Made by a program: the position numbers and the translations under genes. Positions 55,117 to 63,742 of a DNA stretch of 64,000 nucleotides are shown one piece after another (position 1 is the first letter of the stretch; the number at the start of each line of letters is the position of its first letter). Source of the DNA: Streptomyces panaciradicis. Lineage in GTDB: Bacteria > Actinomycetota > Actinomycetes > Streptomycetales > Streptomycetaceae. The DNA is taken from the NCBI RefSeq assembly GCF_023516615.1, contig NZ_JAMGBF010000005.1, positions 1 through 64,000 of the forward strand, given 5' to 3'. Below the pieces are notes generated by a model. It had not been told where the DNA came from and made no database searches. It saw nothing but the letters and a program-made list of their open reading frames with translations.

Positions 55117-55633
55117 CCACGGCCGCCACGACGGTCCGCGCGCAGTCCAGGGCCTCGGTGTGGGTGGTGTCCACCTCGAGGTCGTAGACCACCCCCTGGT
55201 GGACGGCCTCCGCCTGCTTCTCGGCCATGCCGGGGGCCCGGTCGCCGCGGACGATCTCCCGGCCCGCGGCCACCGCCGCCTCGCAGCGCACACCGACCCA
55301 CAGCACGTCGAGGCCGGCCAGCGGCTCGCGCCAGCGGTCCTGTGACGCCGCGCCGGAGAGGAAGACGTCGTCGACGATCACCCGGGCGCCCGCCCGCGCC
55401 GTCGCCGCCACGCCACGCCGCCAGGCGGCCTCCAGCCTGCCGAACTCCGGGCCCACCTGCACCGAGCCGTCCGGCGAGACGAGCGCGGCCTGCAGGGAGG
55501 CCGGCATCGCCTCGACGAGGCCGTCGATCCCGAACGCCAGCCACGGCTCGGGCAGCAGCGCCTGCAGGCACCGTACGATCCCGGACTTGCCGGAGCTGGA
55601 GCCGCCGTTCAACACGATCACCTCAGTCGCCAT
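55097..55633 (-). CDS. Chloramphenicol phosphotransferase-like P-loop kinase
   Basis: A 178-residue kinase-like protein. Walker A is [16 protein letters not shown] at the N-terminus, the Asp region is [12 protein letters not shown] and the lid Arg region is [23 protein letters not shown]. The family includes chloramphenicol 3-O-phosphotransferase, but many members have other or unknown substrates. The ATG at 55633 is chosen; upstream in-frame extensions run into the minisatellite and are repetitive non-coding sequence. Confidence 0.8.
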   Translation of the reverse strand: MATEVIVLNGGSSSGKSGIVRCLQALLPEPWLAFGIDGLVEAMPASLQAALVSPDGSVQVGPEFGRLEAAWRRGVAATARAGARVIVDDVFLSGAASQDRWREPLAGLDVLWVGVRCEAAVAAGREIVRGDRAPGMAEKQAEAVHQGVVYDLEVDTTHTEALDCARTVVAAVVSGDRP

Positions 55634-55689
55634 GCCGCGACCGTACCGCGGGGGCGCCGGCTTGCCGTAGGCGATATTCGGGGGGCGCA

Positions 55690-56056
55690 AGCCTTGGTGT
55701 GCGCGGGGCGGGGGCCTGGGTGTGCGCGGGGCGCGGGTCCGATCTCCGCGGGGCGCGGGCCCGACCTTCGCCGGGTGCGGGGCCGATGCCGGCGGGGCAC
55801 GGGCCCGACCTTCGCCGGGTGCGGGGCCGATGCCGGCGGGGCACGGGCCCGACCTTCGCCGGGTGCGGGGCCGATCCCCGCCGGACACGCACCCCGACCC
55901 TCACCGGTTGGGGGGCCGATCCCCGCGGGACACGCGCCCCGATCCTCACCGGCCGCGGGACCGATCCCCGCAGGGCACGCACCCCGACCCTCACCCGCCG
56001 CAGGACCCATCCCCGCCGGGCACAGGGCCGATCTCCGCCGGGCCCAGGCCCGATCT
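55690..56056. repeat. GC-rich minisatellite of 22-bp units
   Basis: About 16 imperfect 22-bp units alternate between two types, gcccgaccttcgccgggtgc-gg and ggccgatgccggcggggcac-gg, giving a 44-bp higher-order period; the segment cccgaccttcgccgggtgcg recurs at 55760, 55804 and 55848. Units decay toward the right. The period is not a multiple of three, so long frames across it are artefacts. The flanks 55634-55689 and 56057-56132 hold nothing recognisable. Confidence 0.85.
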
Positions 56057-56132
56057 CACAGCACGCCCCCTGCGGGTGCGCCGAACCCTCACACGTACCC
56101 CGCGCCGTGGCTGAGGGCAGCGTTCCTCGCGG

Positions 56133-56159
56133 GAAACAGGCGTGATGCGGTCGGGTAAC
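56133..56159. promoter_or_regulatory. GlnR-like half-sites before the nir operon
   Basis: GAAAC at 56133 and GTAAC at 56155 are 22 bp apart, the same phase as before nasA and consistent with alternating 11-bp GlnR half-sites. They lie 24-50 bp upstream of the first gene of the operon. Confidence 0.5.
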
Positions 56160-56182
56160 ACCGGCACCGCACGCTCCTGGAC

Positions 56183-57487
56183 ATGACCTCGAATACGCGT
56201 GTGGTGGTGATCGGCGCCGGGCTCGCGGGCGTCCGGCTCGCCCGGCGGCTCGGTGAGCTCGGCACGCCCGTGACGCTGATCGGCGAGGAGGAGCACCGCC
56301 CGTACAACCGGGTGCTGCTCGCCGAGGTGCTGGCCGGGCGCTACAGCCCGGACGTCATCGCGCTGCCCGCGCCCGCGGAGCTGACCCGCGGCCGGGTCAC
56401 GGGCATCGACCGCGAGGTGCGAGCCGTACACCTCGCGGACGGCTCGAAGATCGCATACGACACCCTGGTCCTGGCCACCGGCTCCAACCCGGTGCTGCCG
56501 CCGTTGCGCGGCCTGTTCAGGGAGGCATACCTCGCCTCCGCCCGCCGGGGCGAGCAGCCGACCGGCTCCTCCGGCCGGGAGTCCGGGGATTGTCCCCCGG
56601 AAAGGCACAGCACCCCGGATCACGTGCTGCCCGAGGGCGTGCACGCGTTCCGGACGATGGACGACTGCCTGGGCCTGTCGAAGGCCGTACGGCCCGGCGT
56701 GCGGGCGGTCGTCATCGGCGGCGGGCTCCTCGGGGTGTCCGCGGCCCGCGCGCTCGCCCTGCGCGGCGCGCAGGTCGTCCTCGCCCAGCAGTCCGAGCGG
56801 CTGATGGAGCGCCAGCTCGACCCGGCCGCCTCGAAACTGGTCCGCCGGCACCTGACCGACCTCGGCGTCGAGGTCCACACCGAGTGCCGGGTGCGGGACG
56901 TGCGCTGCGTCGGCGGCGCGGTCCGCTCGGTCGAGATGCACGACGGGTACGCGCTCGACGCCGACCTCGTCGTCCTGGCCTGCGGGGTGCACCCCCGCGT
57001 CGGCCTCGCGCAGACCGCCGGGCTGGAGGTCCGCAAGGGCGTCCTCGTCGACGACGAACTGCGCACCTCCGACCCGCGCGTCCGGGCGATCGGCGACTGC
57101 GCCCAGCACGACGGGACGGTGTACGGGCTCGCCACCCCGGCGCTCGAACAGGCCGAGGTGCTGGCCGAGTTGCTCGCGGGCCGCGCCGACGCCCGCTACA
57201 CCGGCACCCGTTCGCTCACCCGGCTGACGCTGGCCGGTGAGGGCTTCTTCGACCTCGCCGCGTTCGGCGAGACGGAGCCGCGTCCCGGGGACGACGTCGT
57301 CCAGCTCGCGGACGCCACCCGCGGCACCTACCGCAAGGTCGTCGTCCGCGACGACCGCCTGGTCGGCGGGGTCCTCGTCGGCGAACTCGGCACCGTCGGC
57401 GCGCTCGCCCGCGCCTGGGAGGGAGCAGAGCCGCTCCCCGACGACGGCCCCCTGCTCCACCTGCTCACCAATGATGGAGGCTCCTGA
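56183..57487 (+). CDS. NAD(P)/FAD-dependent oxidoreductase of the nitrite reductase operon
   Basis: A 434-residue flavoprotein of the NirB-N-terminal/pyridine-nucleotide-disulfide reductase type. The FAD motif is VVVIGAGLAGVRLARRLGELG, the NAD motif VVIGGGLLGVSAARALALRG, and the second FAD motif AIGDCAQHDG. A ~35-residue Ser/Gly/Pro-rich insertion (around residues 118-152; EQPTGSSGRESGDCPPERHS) interrupts the domain junction. It overlaps nirB by 1 bp and likely feeds electrons to nitrate or nitrite reduction. Confidence 0.87.
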   Translation: MTSNTRVVVIGAGLAGVRLARRLGELGTPVTLIGEEEHRPYNRVLLAEVLAGRYSPDVIALPAPAELTRGRVTGIDREVRAVHLADGSKIAYDTLVLATGSNPVLPPLRGLFREAYLASARRGEQPTGSSGRESGDCPPERHSTPDHVLPEGVHAFRTMDDCLGLSKAVRPGVRAVVIGGGLLGVSAARALALRGAQVVLAQQSERLMERQLDPAASKLVRRHLTDLGVEVHTECRVRDVRCVGGAVRSVEMHDGYALDADLVVLACGVHPRVGLAQTAGLEVRKGVLVDDELRTSDPRVRAIGDCAQHDGTVYGLATPALEQAEVLAELLAGRADARYTGTRSLTRLTLAGEGFFDLAAFGETEPRPGDDVVQLADATRGTYRKVVVRDDRLVGGVLVGELGTVGALARAWEGAEPLPDDGPLLHLLTNDGGS

Positions 57488-60096
57488 TGACCGCCGCCCT
57501 GGAGGCCACCCCCACGATCGTGCTCGTCGGCCACGGCATGGTCGGCCAGCGCTTCCTCGAAGCGCTCGCCGCCCGCGGCCTGACCGCCACGCACCGCGTG
57601 GTCGTGCTGTGCGAGGAGCCGCGTCCCGCCTACGACCGCGTCGCCCTCACCTCGTACTTCTCGGGCCGGACACCCGAGGAACTCTCCATGACCGACCTGG
57701 AGTTCATCGCCGACCACGGCATCGAACTGTACGTCGGCGACCCGGCCGAGACCGTCGACCGCGAGGCGCGCAAGGTCACCGCCCGGTCCGGCAAGGTCTT
57801 CGCGTACGACACCCTCGTCCTGGCCACCGGCTCCTATCCGTTCGTGCCGCCGGTGCCGAACAAGGACGCCGAGGGCTGCTTCGTCTACCGCACGATCGAG
57901 GACCTGCTCGCCATCGAGGAGTACGCGAAGTCGAAGGCCACGACCGGCGCGGTGGTCGGCGGCGGGCTGCTGGGATTGGAGGCGGCCGGCGCTCTGAAGG
58001 GCCTCGGACTGACCTCCCACATCGTGGAGTTCGCGCCGCGGCTGATGCCCGTCCAGGTCGACGAGGGCGGCGGCGCGGCCCTGCTGCGCACCATCGAGGA
58101 GATGGGCCTGAGCGTCCACACGGGCGTCGGCACGCAGGAGATCGTGGTCGGCGAGGACGGCGCGGTCACCGGCATGAAGCTGTCCGACGGTTCCGAACTC
58201 GCCACGGACATGGTGGTGTTCAGCGCCGGTGTCCGCCCCCGCGACCAGCTGGCCCGCGACTGCGGACTGACCGTCGGCGAGCGCGGCGGCATCGCCGTCG
58301 ACGCGCAGTGCCGTACCGTCTCCGACCCGAGCGTCTTCGCGATCGGCGAGTGCGCGCTGGCCTGCGACGGCCGGGTGTACGGCCTGGTCGCCCCCGGCTA
58401 CGAGCAGGCCGAGACGGCCGCCGCGACGATCGCCGAGGACGAGGCGTCCTTCACCGGCGCCGACCTGTCGACGAAGCTGAAACTGCTCGGCGTCGACGTG
58501 GCCTCCTTCGGCGACGCGCACGGCGCCACCGCCGACTGCCTGGACGTCGTCTACTCCGACTCCCGCGCCGGGCTGTACAAGAAGCTGGTCATCGGCCGCG
58601 ACGGCACGCTGCTCGGCGGCATCCTGGTCGGCGACGCGGAGGCTTACGGCACGCTGAAGGCGTTCACCGGTTCCGTCCCGCCGGTCAGCCCCGAGTCGCT
58701 GGTGCTGCCCGCCGGCGCCGGCGAGTCCGTGCAGCTCGGCCCGACCGCGCTGCCGGACGACGCGATCATCTGCTCCTGCAACAACGTCACCAAGGGCACG
58801 ATCCGCGGCGCGGTCACCGAGCACCGCTGCACCACCGTGCCCGAGGTGAAGAAGTGCACCAAGGCCGGTACGACGTGCGGCAGTTGCGTCAAGGTGCTGG
58901 GCCAGCTCGTCGACGCCGAGCTGGAGGCGTCGGGCGTCGAGGTCGACAAGGGCCTGTGCGGCTGCTTCTCCCAAACCCGCGAGGAGCTGTACGAGATCGT
59001 CCTCGCCCTGCGCATCAACACCCACCGGGACCTGCTCGACCGCTACGGCCGCGACGGCGCCCGGGGCGGCGAGGGCTGCGAGGTCTGCAAGCCGGCCGTC
59101 GGCTCGATCATCGCCTCCCTCGCCCCGACGATCGGCGCCAGCACCTACGTCCTGGACGGCGAGCAGGCGGCCCTGCAGGACTCCAACGACCACTTCCTCG
59201 CCAACCTGCAGAAGAACGGCTCGTACTCGGTCGTGCCCCGCATCCCCGGCGGTGAGATCACCCCCGAGGGCCTCATCGTGATCGGCGAGATCGCCCGCGA
59301 CTTCGGCCTCTACACGAAGATCACCGGCGGCCAGCGGATCGACATGTTCGGCGCCCGCGTCGAACAACTCCCGCTGATCTGGATGCGGTTGGTGGACGCC
59401 GGGTTCGAGTCCGGCCACGCCTACGGCAAGGCCCTGCGCACCGTGAAGTCCTGCGTGGGCTCCACCTGGTGCCGCTACGGCGTCCAGGACTCCGTCCGCA
59501 TGGCGATCGACCTGGAGCTGCGCTACCGGGGGCTGCGCTCCCCGCACAAGCTCAAGTCCGCGGTGTCGGGCTGCGCCCGCGAGTGCGCGGAGGCCCAGTC
59601 GAAGGACTTCGGCGTCATCGCCACCGCGGGCGGCTGGAACCTGTACGTCGGCGGCAACGGCGGCGCCACCCCGCGCCACGCCGACCTGCTGGCCCAGGAC
59701 CTCTCCGACGCCGAACTGATCCGTCTCATCGACCGGTTCCTGATGTTCTACATCCGCACCGCCGACCGCCTGGAGCGCACCTCGACCTGGCTGGAGCGCA
59801 TCCCCGGCGGCCTGGACCACGTCCGCGAGGTGGTGGTGGAGGACTCCCTCGGCATCTGCGAGGAGCTGGAGTCCCTGATGGCGGCGCACGTGGCGAACTA
59901 CGCCGACGAGTGGGCCACCACCATCAACGACCCCGAGAAGCTGGCCCGGTTCGTGTCCTTCGTGAACGCGCCGGACACCCCGGACCCGGTCGTCGGCTTC
60001 GTCCCCGAGCGCGACCAGATCAAGCCCGACCTGCCGCTGCTGTCCATCGGCATGCGCCCCGCCGACAGCCTCCTGGAAGGAAGCGCCCAGCGATGA
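57487..60096 (+). CDS. nirB: Assimilatory nitrite reductase large subunit NirB
   Basis: An 869-residue protein. The FAD/NAD(P) reductase domain (~1-410; VLVGHGMVGQRFLEAL, VVGGGLLGLEAAGALKG) is followed by a BFD-like [2Fe-2S] domain (IICSCNNVTKGTIRGAV ... KAGTTCGSCVKVL) and the siroheme/[4Fe-4S] domain. The latter has C-x5-C in SCVGSTWCRYG and C-x3-C in SGCARECAEAQ. It reduces nitrite to ammonia. It is coupled to nirD by a 4-bp ATGA overlap. Confidence 0.95.
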   Translation: MTAALEATPTIVLVGHGMVGQRFLEALAARGLTATHRVVVLCEEPRPAYDRVALTSYFSGRTPEELSMTDLEFIADHGIELYVGDPAETVDREARKVTARSGKVFAYDTLVLATGSYPFVPPVPNKDAEGCFVYRTIEDLLAIEEYAKSKATTGAVVGGGLLGLEAAGALKGLGLTSHIVEFAPRLMPVQVDEGGGAALLRTIEEMGLSVHTGVGTQEIVVGEDGAVTGMKLSDGSELATDMVVFSAGVRPRDQLARDCGLTVGERGGIAVDAQCRTVSDPSVFAIGECALACDGRVYGLVAPGYEQAETAAATIAEDEASFTGADLSTKLKLLGVDVASFGDAHGATADCLDVVYSDSRAGLYKKLVIGRDGTLLGGILVGDAEAYGTLKAFTGSVPPVSPESLVLPAGAGESVQLGPTALPDDAIICSCNNVTKGTIRGAVTEHRCTTVPEVKKCTKAGTTCGSCVKVLGQLVDAELEASGVEVDKGLCGCFSQTREELYEIVLALRINTHRDLLDRYGRDGARGGEGCEVCKPAVGSIIASLAPTIGASTYVLDGEQAALQDSNDHFLANLQKNGSYSVVPRIPGGEITPEGLIVIGEIARDFGLYTKITGGQRIDMFGARVEQLPLIWMRLVDAGFESGHAYGKALRTVKSCVGSTWCRYGVQDSVRMAIDLELRYRGLRSPHKLKSAVSGCARECAEAQSKDFGVIATAGGWNLYVGGNGGATPRHADLLAQDLSDAELIRLIDRFLMFYIRTADRLERTSTWLERIPGGLDHVREVVVEDSLGICEELESLMAAHVANYADEWATTINDPEKLARFVSFVNAPDTPDPVVGFVPERDQIKPDLPLLSIGMRPADSLLEGSAQR

Positions 60097-60443
60097 CCCT
60101 GGCACCCGAGACCACCGACCTCAAGATCCAACTGCAGCTGGAGGAGGGCTGGCTGACGGTCTGTGACCTGACCCAGCTGGTCCCCGGCCGGGGGGTGGCC
60201 GCGCTGCTGCCCGACGGCCGCCAGGCGGCCCTGTTCCGCGACCGCAACGGCGAGCTGTACGCCGTGGACAACCGCGACCCCTTCGGCGGCGCGGCCGTCC
60301 TCTCCCGCGGCCTGACCGGCACCCACCGGGGCCGCCCGTTCGTCGCCTCGCCCCTGCTGAAGCAGCGGTTCGACCTGGTGAGCGGGCAGTGCCTGGACGA
60401 CGAGTCGGTGCGGATCGCCACGTACGAGGTGCGGGCGGCGTAG
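60093..60443 (+). CDS. nirD: Nitrite reductase small subunit NirD
   Basis: A 116-residue Rieske-fold protein (WLTVCDLTQLVPGRGVAALL, AVDNRDPFGGAAVLSRG, FVASPLLKQRFDLVSGQCL). The Cys/His ligands of a true Rieske cluster are absent, as is normal for NirD. It assembles with NirB. Its ATG overlaps the nirB stop. Confidence 0.93.
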   Translation: MTLAPETTDLKIQLQLEEGWLTVCDLTQLVPGRGVAALLPDGRQAALFRDRNGELYAVDNRDPFGGAAVLSRGLTGTHRGRPFVASPLLKQRFDLVSGQCLDDESVRIATYEVRAA

Positions 60444-60460
60444 CTCCACACCTCGCTTTC

Positions 60461-60474
60461 TTGACCGATCGTTC
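60461..60474. promoter_or_regulatory. TetR operator half of a matching pair
   Basis: ttgaccgatcgttc matches the reverse complement of 61126-61140 (ttgaccgatcggttc) except for one base lost. It lies 24 bp before the TetR gene start, so the regulator probably represses itself. Confidence 0.65.
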
Positions 60475-60497
60475 TGCCTTTCATTAGGCTGCGTTCC

Positions 60498-61082
60498 GTG
60501 GCCAGGACCAAGGAGTTCGATCCGGAGGCCGCGCTGCAGGCGGCCCTGGAGCTGTTCTGGCAGCGCGGCTACGAGGCGACGTCGATGTCCGACCTGGTGG
60601 ACCACCTCGGCATCGGCCGCGCCAGCATCTACGCGACCTTCGGCAGCAAGCACGAGCTGTACCTGAAGGCGCTGGACCGCTACGACCGGGCGGGCCTGGA
60701 GCCGATCATGCGGAAGCTGTCCCGGCCGGGTCCGGCCCTGCCCGCCGTACGGGCCCTCGTACGACGCTATGCCACCGAGGCCGCCGACGACCGGCTGCGC
60801 CGCAGCGGCTGCCTGGTCACCAACACGGCGGCCGAACTCGCCCCGCACGACCCGGCCGCCGCACGGCGGGTCGAGCGCAACTGGGACCAGCTGGAGACGG
60901 TCCTGCACTCGGCCCTGCTGCGCGCCCAGGCGCAGGACGAACTGCCCGCCGGCCGCGACCCGCTCGCCCTCGCCCGCACACTGCTGGTACTGATGCAGGG
61001 GCTGCGGGTGGTCGGCAAGGCGTCCGACGACCCGGCCCGGGTGCGGGACGCGGCGGAGCAGGCGCTGACACTGCTGGACTGA
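60498..61082 (+). CDS. TetR-family transcriptional regulator
   Basis: A 194-residue regulator with GTG start. The N-terminal HTH is FDPEAALQAALELFWQRGYEATSMSDLVDHLGIGRASIYATFGSKHELYLKAL (in parts), close to the YxAF/AcrR group. The C-terminal ligand domain (~90-190) contains GCLVTNTAAELAPHD, typical of TetR proteins with TetR_C_6-like domains. A shared operator motif before it and before the following SDR gene indicates joint control. Confidence 0.9.
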   Translation: MARTKEFDPEAALQAALELFWQRGYEATSMSDLVDHLGIGRASIYATFGSKHELYLKALDRYDRAGLEPIMRKLSRPGPALPAVRALVRRYATEAADDRLRRSGCLVTNTAAELAPHDPAAARRVERNWDQLETVLHSALLRAQAQDELPAGRDPLALARTLLVLMQGLRVVGKASDDPARVRDAAEQALTLLD

Positions 61083-61085
61083 GCC

Positions 61086-61111
61086 GCCCCTCCTCACCGA
61101 GGGGCGTTTTT
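61086..61111 (+). terminator. Intrinsic terminator of the tetR gene
   Basis: gcccctc and gaggggc (7 bp) enclose a 6-nt loop and are followed by gttttt, immediately after the stop. Confidence 0.85.
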
Positions 61112-61125
61112 CCTGCTCTCATACT

Positions 61126-61140
61126 GAACCGATCGGTCAA
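61126..61140. promoter_or_regulatory. TetR operator before the SDR gene
   Basis: gaaccgatcggtcaa is a near-palindrome (accgatcggt core is perfect) and matches the site before the tetR gene. It lies 15 bp before the SDR start. Confidence 0.7.
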
Positions 61141-61154
61141 GAAAAGGGGAGATC

Positions 61155-61922
61155 ATGACCAGAGGCCGTTTCACGGGGAGGACCGCCCTCGTCACGGGCG
61201 GGGGGTCGGGCATCGGCCGGGCCGTCGCGCTCGCGTTCGCGGCGGAGGGCGCGCACGTGGTCGTGGCCGGACGGCGCCAGGAACCGCTCGACGAGACGGT
61301 CGCCCTCATCGAGGGCTCGGGCGGCAAGGCGCTCGCCGTGCGGGCCGACGTCTCCCGCGACACGGAGGCGGCCGCCGCGGTCCGGGCCGCCGTCGAGACC
61401 TTCGGCTCCCTGGACGTGGCCGTCAACAACGCGGGCGTCTTCCGGGGCGGCGCTCCCCTGGCCGACCTGTCCGAGGAGGGCTGGCGGACACAGCTCGACG
61501 TCAACGTCACGGGTGTGTTCCTGGCGCTGCGGGCGCAGGTGCGGCAGATGCGCGGCCAGCCCTCGGGCGGCGCGATCGTCAACATCTCCTCCACCTTCGG
61601 GGTCCACACCAGCCCCGCCGGCGCCGCCGCCTACTCCGCCGCCAAGGCCGCGGTGACGGCGCTGAGCCGGGGCGCGGCCCGGGACCACATCGGTGACGGC
61701 GTCCGCATCAACGTCGTCAGCCCCGGCGCCACCGACACCCCCATGTCGCTGCGGCCCGGCGAGACGGAGTCCGACCGCACCCGACGGGCCGCGGCCACCC
61801 TGCCGTTGGGCCGCATCTCGGCGACCGAGGAGATCGCGGCCGCCGTCCTGTACCTGGCCTCCGACGACGCGGCCTCGGTGGTGGGCACGGACCTGGTGGT
61901 GGACAGCGGCGGCTCCCTCTGA
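61155..61922 (+). CDS. Short-chain dehydrogenase/reductase
   Basis: A 255-residue classical SDR. The cofactor motif is ALVTGGGSGIGRAVALAF, the NNAG motif DVAVNNAGVF, the catalytic Ser in VNISSTFGVH and the YxxxK in AAYSAAKAAV. The Arg at VVAGRRQ suggests NADP preference. It follows the TetR gene and its operator, so it is the likely regulated target. The substrate is unknown. Confidence 0.92.
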   Translation: MTRGRFTGRTALVTGGGSGIGRAVALAFAAEGAHVVVAGRRQEPLDETVALIEGSGGKALAVRADVSRDTEAAAAVRAAVETFGSLDVAVNNAGVFRGGAPLADLSEEGWRTQLDVNVTGVFLALRAQVRQMRGQPSGGAIVNISSTFGVHTSPAGAAAYSAAKAAVTALSRGAARDHIGDGVRINVVSPGATDTPMSLRPGETESDRTRRAAATLPLGRISATEEIAAAVLYLASDDAASVVGTDLVVDSGGSL

Positions 61923-61938
61923 GCGGGCGTACGGACGC

Positions 61939-62865
61939 TCAGGCCTTCAACGCGTCGCAGGACACCCCGGTGAGCCGCTCCGAAGCAGCCCAAAGCCGCT
62001 CGCCCGCCACGTCGTTGAGGGTCCACGAAGCCCGCCACGACGGGGCCGGCGCCCCGCGCCACATCATGAACGACGGTCCCGTGAACGAGTCCGGACGCAC
62101 GCCGGGCGCCGTCGCCGCGTACAGGACGGGCAGGGCGCCGGCGTCCGCAGACTGGGCGAGGACCCGGTTGCCGAGCTCCACCAGCCGGCCGGCCAGCCGG
62201 CGCCCCTCCATGCGGGGGCCTTCGGCCTGCAGGTTGGTCGAGGCGTATCCGGGGTGCGCGGCGGCGGCCACCACGTCCGAGCCGTGGGCCGTCAGCCGCC
62301 GCGCCAGCTCGTGCGTGAAGAGCAGGTTGGCGGTCTTGGAGCGGCCGTAGGCGATCCAACGGCGGTAGCGGCGCTCGCTGTTGAGGTCGTGGATGTCGAT
62401 GTTGGCCACCGCGTGCATCTCACTGGAGACCGTCACGACCCGGGCGCCGGAGGTGGCGAGCAGCGTGGGCAGCAGCAGGCCGGTCAGGGCGAAGTGCCCG
62501 AGGTGGTTGACCCCGAACTGCGTCTCGAAGCCGTCCGCCGTCGTCCCGTACGGCAGCGCCATCACCCCGGCGTTGTTGACGAGCAGGTCGAGGTGCTCGT
62601 ACGGGAACCGGTCGGCGAAGTCCCGCACCGAGCGCAGGTCTCCGAGGTCGAGCCGCGCGCACTCGGCGACGGCGTCCGGGACCTCGGCGACGATCCGGTC
62701 CACGGCCGCGTTCCCCCGCACCTCACTGCGGCACGCGAGCACGACCCGCGCCCCCTTGCGGGCGAGCTCCCGCGCGGCGACGAACCCGATACCGCTGTTG
62801 GCACCGGTGACCACGGCGATCCGCCCGCTCAGATCGGGAATGTCGTCGACGCTCCAGCCGGCCAT
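61939..62865 (-). CDS. Short-chain dehydrogenase (retinol dehydrogenase/WWOX-like)
   Basis: A 308-residue SDR: cofactor motif AVVTGANSGIGFVAARELARKG, NAD-specificity region VLACRSEVRGNAAVDRI, NNAGVMALP, Ser in TVSSEMHAV and Tyr-x3-Lys in AYGRSKTANLLFT. The C-terminal RMWRGAP-like extension is typical of the RDH11-like bacterial group. The ATG start has AAGGGGG upstream. It is convergent with the preceding SDR gene, 16 bp apart. Confidence 0.9.
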   Translation of the reverse strand: MAGWSVDDIPDLSGRIAVVTGANSGIGFVAARELARKGARVVLACRSEVRGNAAVDRIVAEVPDAVAECARLDLGDLRSVRDFADRFPYEHLDLLVNNAGVMALPYGTTADGFETQFGVNHLGHFALTGLLLPTLLATSGARVVTVSSEMHAVANIDIHDLNSERRYRRWIAYGRSKTANLLFTHELARRLTAHGSDVVAAAAHPGYASTNLQAEGPRMEGRRLAGRLVELGNRVLAQSADAGALPVLYAATAPGVRPDSFTGPSFMMWRGAPAPSWRASWTLNDVAGERLWAASERLTGVSCDALKA

Positions 62866-63289
62866 GGCGGAACCCCCTTCACAGCACACGAACGAAGCCT
62901 GTCGGCGCCCCAGCCTAGGAGACCCCGGCCCCACCGGCCGGAAGCAGACTCCTGACACGACGTCAGTCGGCCGGTGATCGGACACCTGAGGGAGTTCCGG
63001 CCCGGCCGGGCGGGAAGGCCCAGCGACGGCCGACGCCCACGAACACGGACGGCTGATGCGCAGGTCGCAGCATTGATCGATCGCACGACCGCGGTCAGGG
63101 ACGGCCTCTTCGCTTCTTCGGCCTTGGGTCGACCACGAGTCAACCGAGCACTGTGTTAACCCGAGTTGACATGAGTGGCCCCAGATGCGCCCGAATGGGG
63201 CAAAGCGTAGCGTTGAAAAGCGGAGGGCCTCTGAGCCACCAGGCAGCGGCCCTCACTGACCGCTCGCGAGAAGACGTAGGAGGCAGAAC
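62866..63289. other. Gap upstream of the small beta-barrel-like gene
   Basis: No gene is supported. The right half drops in GC and contains TTGACA at 63166 and gttaac/gttgac motifs, so it probably holds the promoter of the gene starting at 63290. Confidence 0.4.
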
Positions 63290-63634
63290 ATGTCCAAGGA
63301 CGTCAGGGGTCAGTGGCAGATCATTCAGACCAGCGGCCACGTCGTGGACCTGAACATCGGCGACGAGGACGCCAACGGCACGTTCGACGACAACGGTGGC
63401 CAGAAGAGCGCGCACGAAAGGTTCAGCGGCGATGGCATGATCTCCGACGCCAGGGCCACTGACGACGAGTTCGTCTGCTTGATCTCCTGGGACAACGGAG
63501 CCAAGGGGCGGTACTCGGGACGGTTCGACTTCCAGGGCCGGCTCACGGGTGTGTGCCACGACGAAGTCCATCCGAGCGCTGTCGCCTCCTGGTTCGCCAG
63601 AAGGCCGCCTTCCGACGAGTTCGGAGCGCTGTAG
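63290..63634 (+). CDS. Small predicted beta-barrel protein
   Basis: A 114-residue protein with no signal peptide. Its pattern (GQWQIIQTSGHVVDLNI, FVCLISWDNGAKGRYSGRF, GRLTGVCHDEVHPSAVASWF) is the W...NG...G-x-Y-x-G-x-F...GRL-x-G...P-x-x-x-A-x-W pattern of small lipocalin/avidin-like all-beta proteins seen in actinobacteria and other bacteria; the ligand is unknown. GTAGGAGG precedes the ATG. GC3 is lower than in core genes here and it adjoins an integrase, so it may be part of the incoming element. Confidence 0.65.
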   Translation: MSKDVRGQWQIIQTSGHVVDLNIGDEDANGTFDDNGGQKSAHERFSGDGMISDARATDDEFVCLISWDNGAKGRYSGRFDFQGRLTGVCHDEVHPSAVASWFARRPPSDEFGAL

Positions 63635-63685
63635 CCGTAGTGCTGCCGCCGACCATGCCGAAGAGGCGGCACCTCCGCACAAGGT

Positions 63686-63722
63686 GTCCGGCTGACTCCC
63701 CCACCTGGGAAGTCAGCCGGAC
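63686..63722. terminator. Bidirectional terminator between the small gene and integrase
   Basis: gtccggctgact and agtcagccggac form 12 perfect pairs around a 13-nt loop, between two convergent genes. Confidence 0.85.
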
Positions 63723-63742
63723 CCCATGCCCTCAGGGCACTG

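Noticed and set aside
55690..56056. Long Arg/Pro/Ala-rich reading frames across the minisatellite, including an N-terminal extension of the CPT-like protein
   Set aside because: The 22-bp period is not a multiple of three, all frames give equally repetitive low-complexity products, and the CPT-like family starts at the P-loop methionine at 55633.
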